7,163 bases of DNA from an uncultured Bacilli bacterium (GTDB lineage Bacteria; Bacillota_I; Bacilli_A; RF39; UBA660), in the NCBI GenBank assembly GCA_947623755.1, contig CANQHB010000043.1, positions 1 through 7,163 of the forward strand, in the 5' to 3' direction. The translations under genes were made by a program, and so were the position numbers. Shown piece after piece: positions 5,578-7,163 of this stretch (positions within the stretch are counted from its first letter, which is position 1; every line of letters begins with the position of its first letter). Below the pieces are notes generated by a model. The model was given only the letters and a program-made list of their open reading frames with translations. It searched no databases and had not been told where the DNA came from.

Positions 5578-6060
5578 ATGCGATCATCAATAGGTGGGAC
5601 ATGGTTATTAGGCTTAATGCTAACATTTATTTTCTTATTTGTAGCCTTTATTATCTTAACTATTAACTATTCCCGAACTATTCGAATAAAAAATGAAATT
5701 ATTAGTGTTGTGGAAAAATATGAAGGTTTAAATGAAACCTCTATTGAGCTTGTGAACAATTATTTACGAGCTAATTCCTACCGAGCTTCCGGTGTATGTA
5801 CTGCCGAAAGAGAAAATGGAGTATATGGTGGTTTATCCTTAACTTCATTAGAATTAGAAGAAGCTCGTCCTGGAGTTAAATATTTCTATTGTATCCGTAA
5901 ATATAAAGGTACCAACACCACACATTATTATCAAGTAGGAATTTTCTATAGATTCAATTTGCCTGTTTTAGGCGATACGGCCGGTTTTACAGTTAAAGGA
6001 ACTACTAGTAACTTTATTTCCGCGGATAGTAGTACTTATAATAAAGTAATAGGGGATTAA
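5578..6060 (+). CDS. TadE-like pseudopilin-like secreted protein (second copy)
   Basis: This 160-residue protein is a tandem paralog of the preceding gene. It begins MRSSIGG, has a helix at about 9-29, INYS at 29-32 and KNEI at 38-41, and 19 of the first 45 residues match. The C-terminal block at 115-146 aligns without gaps to 124-155 of the neighbour with 14 of 32 identical (YYQV, FY, LP, F, VKG, TS). Only two cysteines remain (74, 105), probably equivalent to Cys85 and Cys109 of the neighbour, so that pair may be the core disulfide. Likely a second minor pseudopilin of the same machine. The ribosome site is GGAAGTGAT just before TAA-ATG; the gap to the previous gene is 12 bases. Function inferred from context. 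Confidence 0.82.
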   Translation: MRSSIGGTWLLGLMLTFIFLFVAFIILTINYSRTIRIKNEIISVVEKYEGLNETSIELVNNYLRANSYRASGVCTAERENGVYGGLSLTSLELEEARPGVKYFYCIRKYKGTNTTHYYQVGIFYRFNLPVLGDTAGFTVKGTTSNFISADSSTYNKVIGD

Positions 6061-6070
6061 GGAGGAAAAA

Positions 6071-7069
6071 ATGAACGTCATAGTTTCAAATAAATATCAA
6101 AATATGTTATCAACTTTAGATATTGATGTCATAAAAAGTATCAATGGTGAATTTGAAGTCGAAGATTTAGTAAAAGAATTTACCAACTTTTATTTTAATA
6201 AAATGATTTTAGATATTACGGCCATTAAAGGTTATCAAAACATTAAAAACATTCAAAAATTATCAGTTAATTTTGACATGAGTAAAATAATTTTATTATT
6301 GGATGATTCCGCCATGGTTAATAGTGGGGCTTATCTATCCCAATTAGTTTCCATGGGTATCTATAATTTTACTCGTAATATTAACGCGGTTAAATTTTTA
6401 ATTGATAATCCTAATTCTTATAAAGATGTTGCCCAATATCATAACTTAAATGGTACAGACACCAAAAATAATCCGGTTGAGTTTGATACTTTTGCCGGAA
6501 GTGGTTCAGGTGGTTTAAGAATTGTGGGCTTCCGTAATGTTACAGCCCATGCTGGGGCCACTACTCTAATTTATATGTTAAAAAAACATTTGGAAGTGGC
6601 CTATAATGTTGTAGCTTTAGAAGTTGATAATGAAGATTTTCGCTATTTTAACGATAAAAGTCTTAAGACCACCACGGATGTTGACTTATCCTTTAATATT
6701 GCCAACAATCCCGATGCCGAAGTAATATTAGTGGACTTAAATAATTCAAACCATAATGATTTATGTAATGAAGTAATATATTTAATTGAACCGGGTTTAA
6801 TTAAACTAAATAAATTAATTCGCAATGACCGGGAAGCTTTTGAAAAATTAAAAGATAAAAAAATAGTTTTAAATAAAAGTGTTCTAACAAATAAAGATAT
6901 TTCCGATTTTGAACATGAATCAAATAGTAAAGTATTCTTTAATATCCCTTATATTGATGATAAAAAAGAACATGAACCTATTTTAGATGACTTTTTAGTC
7001 GCCTTAGGTTTTTCGCGTTTAAACTCTAGTAGTTCTAATAAAACCAAATTATTCAATATTTTTAAATAA
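6071..7069 (+). CDS. TadZ/CpaE-like protein: receiver-like domain plus ParA/MinD-type domain with degenerate P-loop
   Basis: A 332-residue protein with no signal or membrane segment, therefore cytoplasmic. Residues 1-115 look like a receiver-type fold: strands at MNVIVS (1-6), MILDIT (45-50) and KIILLLDD (72-79), then SMGIYNFTRN (94-103). A Gly/Ser linker (142-148) leads to a ParA/MinD/SIMIBI-like domain: GFRNVTAHAGATTLIYML (153-170) occupies the P-loop position, VILVDLNN (218-225) the Walker B, KIVLNK (264-269) the base-recognition strand and NIPY (291-294) the late strand. This two-domain plan is that of TadZ/CpaE, which positions Tad pilus machinery at the cell pole. The lysines of the deviant Walker A (KGGxGKTT) are missing, so ATP hydrolysis is doubtful. 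It follows the pseudopilin gene by 10 bases, with AAGGAGG at 6059-6065. The fold-level assignment is inference from motifs and context. Confidence 0.78.
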   Translation: MNVIVSNKYQNMLSTLDIDVIKSINGEFEVEDLVKEFTNFYFNKMILDITAIKGYQNIKNIQKLSVNFDMSKIILLLDDSAMVNSGAYLSQLVSMGIYNFTRNINAVKFLIDNPNSYKDVAQYHNLNGTDTKNNPVEFDTFAGSGSGGLRIVGFRNVTAHAGATTLIYMLKKHLEVAYNVVALEVDNEDFRYFNDKSLKTTTDVDLSFNIANNPDAEVILVDLNNSNHNDLCNEVIYLIEPGLIKLNKLIRNDREAFEKLKDKKIVLNKSVLTNKDISDFEHESNSKVFFNIPYIDDKKEHEPILDDFLVALGFSRLNSSSSNKTKLFNIFK

Positions 7070-7089
7070 AATCACTTTGAAAGTGATTT
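7069..7089 (+). terminator. Hairpin directly after the TadZ-like gene
   Basis: AAATCACTTT (7069-7078) and AAAGTGATTT (7080-7089) are perfect inverted copies around one G, starting at the last base of the stop codon. In RNA this gives a stem with a small loop. Only three T follow in the stem itself and no long T-run comes after, so it could be a weak terminator, an mRNA 3'-end stabiliser, or part of a repeat. Confidence 0.5.
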
Positions 7090-7105
7090 CAGACTGTTGA
7101 CAAAG
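7090..7105. other. Short segment reminiscent of insertion-sequence-flanking DNA
   Basis: CAGACTGTTGACAAAG lies between the two hairpins. It reminds me of sequence (reverse complement CTTTGTCAACAGTCTG) often found next to IS1182-like transposase genes in Bacillota. This is recollection, not a search result. No transposase is present in the remaining 58 bases. Confidence 0.22.
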
Positions 7106-7136
7106 TGGTATGTTTAAAATGAACATACTGCTTTTT
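7102..7136 (+). terminator. Second hairpin with T-run
   Basis: AAAGTGGTATGTT (7102-7114) pairs with AACATACTGCTTT (7122-7134) through 13 positions, two of them adjacent G-T wobbles, around loop 7115-7121, and the T-run extends to 7136. This is the better rho-independent terminator candidate at the right end. It may instead be the conserved stem of a dispersed repeat. Confidence 0.5.
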
Positions 7137-7163
7137 GCTTGAAAATTTTTAATATATCAGTAA

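Noticed and set aside
6643..6825. 60-codon open frame on the minus strand inside the TadZ-like gene
   Set aside because: Antisense to the ATPase-like domain, with no supporting signal.
7097..7102. Perfect TTGACA near the right end as a promoter -35
   Set aside because: No acceptable -10 lies 16-18 bases downstream, and the site is at the base of a hairpin.
1..7163. CRISPR array, tRNA or rRNA genes
   Set aside because: No regularly spaced direct repeats, no tRNA cloverleaf and no rRNA-like GC-rich conserved stretches were seen on either strand.

Overview
The window is AT-rich (roughly 70% A+T by eye), with strong AGGAGG-type ribosome binding sites. Its genes are those of a walled, monoderm, low-GC Bacillota-type bacterium: a lipobox lipoprotein, a LytR-CpsA-Psr (LCP) glycopolymer transferase, a PAP2 phosphatase and a CPBP membrane protease. 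All Trp codons I checked are TGG, so the standard bacterial code fits. An uncultured gut-type Bacilli/Erysipelotrichia/RF39-like lineage is my guess; nothing in the window proves the taxon.

Layout. Bases 1-652 (minus) hold the 5' part of a lipoprotein gene that runs off the left edge. It is divergent from a PAP2-family phosphatase (763-1356, plus), which is followed by an LCP protein with an extra solute-binding-like domain (1391-2821, plus). A two-way hairpin terminator near 2800-2833 separates this envelope pair from a convergent two-gene minus-strand operon. That operon is read from 4319 down to 2832: a CPBP intramembrane protease, then a membrane-anchored YkuE-like metallophosphoesterase whose metal-binding motifs are altered.

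A well-formed promoter (TTGATA-17-TATAAT, with a 17-bp palindrome over the -10) then starts a tight five-gene plus-strand operon (4477-7069). It encodes two small six-cysteine pilin-like proteins, two larger TadE-like pseudopilin-like paralogs, and a TadZ/CpaE-like protein with a receiver-like N-terminus and an ATPase-like domain that has lost the P-loop lysine. All four secreted proteins begin with the same kind of hexapeptide, Met-Lys/Arg-x-Ala/Ser-x-Gly, directly followed by one hydrophobic helix. This looks like a divergent Tad/Flp-type pilus or pseudopilus, and it is the most interesting part of the window. The secretion ATPase, platform proteins and prepilin peptidase expected of such a machine are not present here.

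The last 94 bases (7070-7163) have no gene. They hold two hairpins in a row and a short segment that may derive from a dispersed or insertion-sequence repeat, so the operon either ends after the TadZ-like gene or is interrupted there.
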